The notes beneath the pieces were generated by a model. It did no database searches. It was not told the DNA's origin and saw only the letters and a program-made list of their open reading frames with translations. DNA of 7,847 nucleotides from Deltaproteobacteria bacterium. GTDB taxonomy: Bacteria; Desulfobacterota; Desulfobacteria; C00003060. Where the stretch lies: assembly GCA_030667105.1 (NCBI GenBank), contig DAOUWN010000083.1, positions 1-7,847 on the forward strand, written 5' to 3'. Below are positions 7,429-7,847 of the stretch, piece by piece. Numbering within the stretch: position 1 is the stretch's first letter; each line of letters opens with the position of its first letter. The position numbers and the translations under genes are program-made.

Positions 7429-7587
7429 TGACGGTCTCGTAAAAAGTCGAAAAACCCCCCTTTCTGTCATTCCGGCGAACCCCGGATCGTGGTCCGGGGC
7501 AGGCGCCGGAAGCCAGTTCGTTCAGCTAGTTACAAAGGCTCTGGACTCCGGTTTTCACCGGAGTGACGACTTTTTACGATACCATCA
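7429..7587. mobile_element. MITE-like / REP-like inverted-repeat element, 159 bp
   Basis: Terminal inverted repeats of 21 bp (7429-7449 and 7567-7587) match at 19 positions, with a perfect 13-bp core TCGTAAAAAGTCG. Inside, GTCATTCCGGCG near the left end and CCGGAGTGAC near the right end form a second, imperfect inverted pair. A further nested hairpin is perfect: TTCCGGCG 7470-7477 with 7504-7511, enclosing CCCCGGA 7480-7486 with 7493-7499. No coding capacity is present. The form fits a non-autonomous element or an extended REP-like palindrome mobilised in trans. I could not see a convincing target-site duplication. Confidence 0.7.
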
Positions 7588-7796
7588 AGTAATAGCTTTC
7601 TGAAAAAGGCCCGATCTTGCTCACTCCTGTGCGCTGAAACCCCGAGTACAAAGAGAGGCAGCATTGATGACTTGCATAAACCCGAAACCTTGTTGTAGAA
7701 AGTACCTCATCTGCCACCGTCGAGGACCCCATAAGTGATAAGTTGTTTTGTAAATGTTCACAGGTTACATTTATGCCGTACGGAATTGTTTTGAAA
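7588..7796. other. Non-coding stretch, no gene supported
   Basis: About 210 bp with no supported gene. An 81-codon minus-strand frame crosses it but runs from the heptamer repeats into the MITE-like element and resembles no family. Small symmetric sites are visible: TAAATGT (7751-7757) against ACATTTA (7767-7773) with a 9-nt loop, the palindrome CCGTACGG (7776-7783), and a doubled ATAAGT (7731-7743). Any of these may be chance. Confidence 0.35.
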
Positions 7797-7838
7797 GATG
7801 AACGTCGAACATCGAACATTGAACGTCCAACGTCGAAT
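7797..7838. repeat. Six imperfect heptanucleotide tandem repeats
   Basis: Consecutive 7-mers read GATGAAC, GTCGAAC, ATCGAAC, ATTGAAC, GTCCAAC, GTCGAAT, with consensus RTYGAAC. The array ends 9 bases before the window edge, so whether further units follow beyond the window is unknown. Confidence 0.8.
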
Positions 7839-7847
7839 GAAAAACCA

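Noticed and set aside
7574..7819. 81-codon minus-strand frame
   Set aside because: Its N-terminus is translated heptamer repeat and its C-terminus is the end of the MITE-like element, with no recognisable domain between.

Overview
The window looks like a chromosomal segment of a deltaproteobacterium-like anaerobe (Desulfobacterota in the broad sense). This is an inference from gene content: a MetE-like C-terminal fragment, a YVTN/FnIII protein with a CFI-box C-terminus, an acyl-CoA dehydrogenase with its own electron-transfer flavoprotein genes, and a short inverted-repeat element. No rRNA or other marker gene is present to confirm it.

Left part (1-3179, plus strand). The window opens inside the end of a MetE-like (cobalamin-independent methionine synthase II-like) protein that stops at 354. 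A perfect 13-bp hairpin covers its stop codon. A 265-bp AT-rich gap holds three copies of GTAATTAT. It leads into an 852-aa exported protein at 621-3179 with a signal peptide, a seven-repeat YVTN beta-propeller, four fibronectin type III domains, a CFI-box and a hydrophobic C-terminus.

Middle (3180-3796). This is decayed DNA in a convergent intergenic region. It holds a strong hairpin and, on the minus strand, remnants of an ECF sigma factor (region 2 only) and of its zinc-finger anti-sigma factor. The pair has been collapsed by deletion and a probable one-base slip in an A8 run.

Right part (3797-7342, minus strand) is a tight three-gene operon read right to left: acyl-CoA dehydrogenase, then etfB, then an etfA whose product carries extra domains. 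The dehydrogenase would oxidise an acyl-CoA thioester and pass electrons to the EtfAB flavoprotein. The 10-nt gap before etfB holds its Shine-Dalgarno sequence, and etfB and etfA overlap as TAATG. The notable feature is that the EtfA polypeptide does not stop at its usual C-terminus. It continues in frame into an XRE-type helix-turn-helix and a cupin domain, the architecture of a stand-alone transcription regulator. An electron-transfer protein fused to a DNA-binding sensor could couple the redox or ligand state of this pathway to gene expression. This is the best candidate for an undescribed system here.

Far right (7343-7847) is non-coding. It holds the leader of the operon, a 159-bp MITE-like element with 21-bp imperfect terminal inverted repeats and nested hairpins, about 210 bp without a convincing gene, and six heptanucleotide repeats at the edge.
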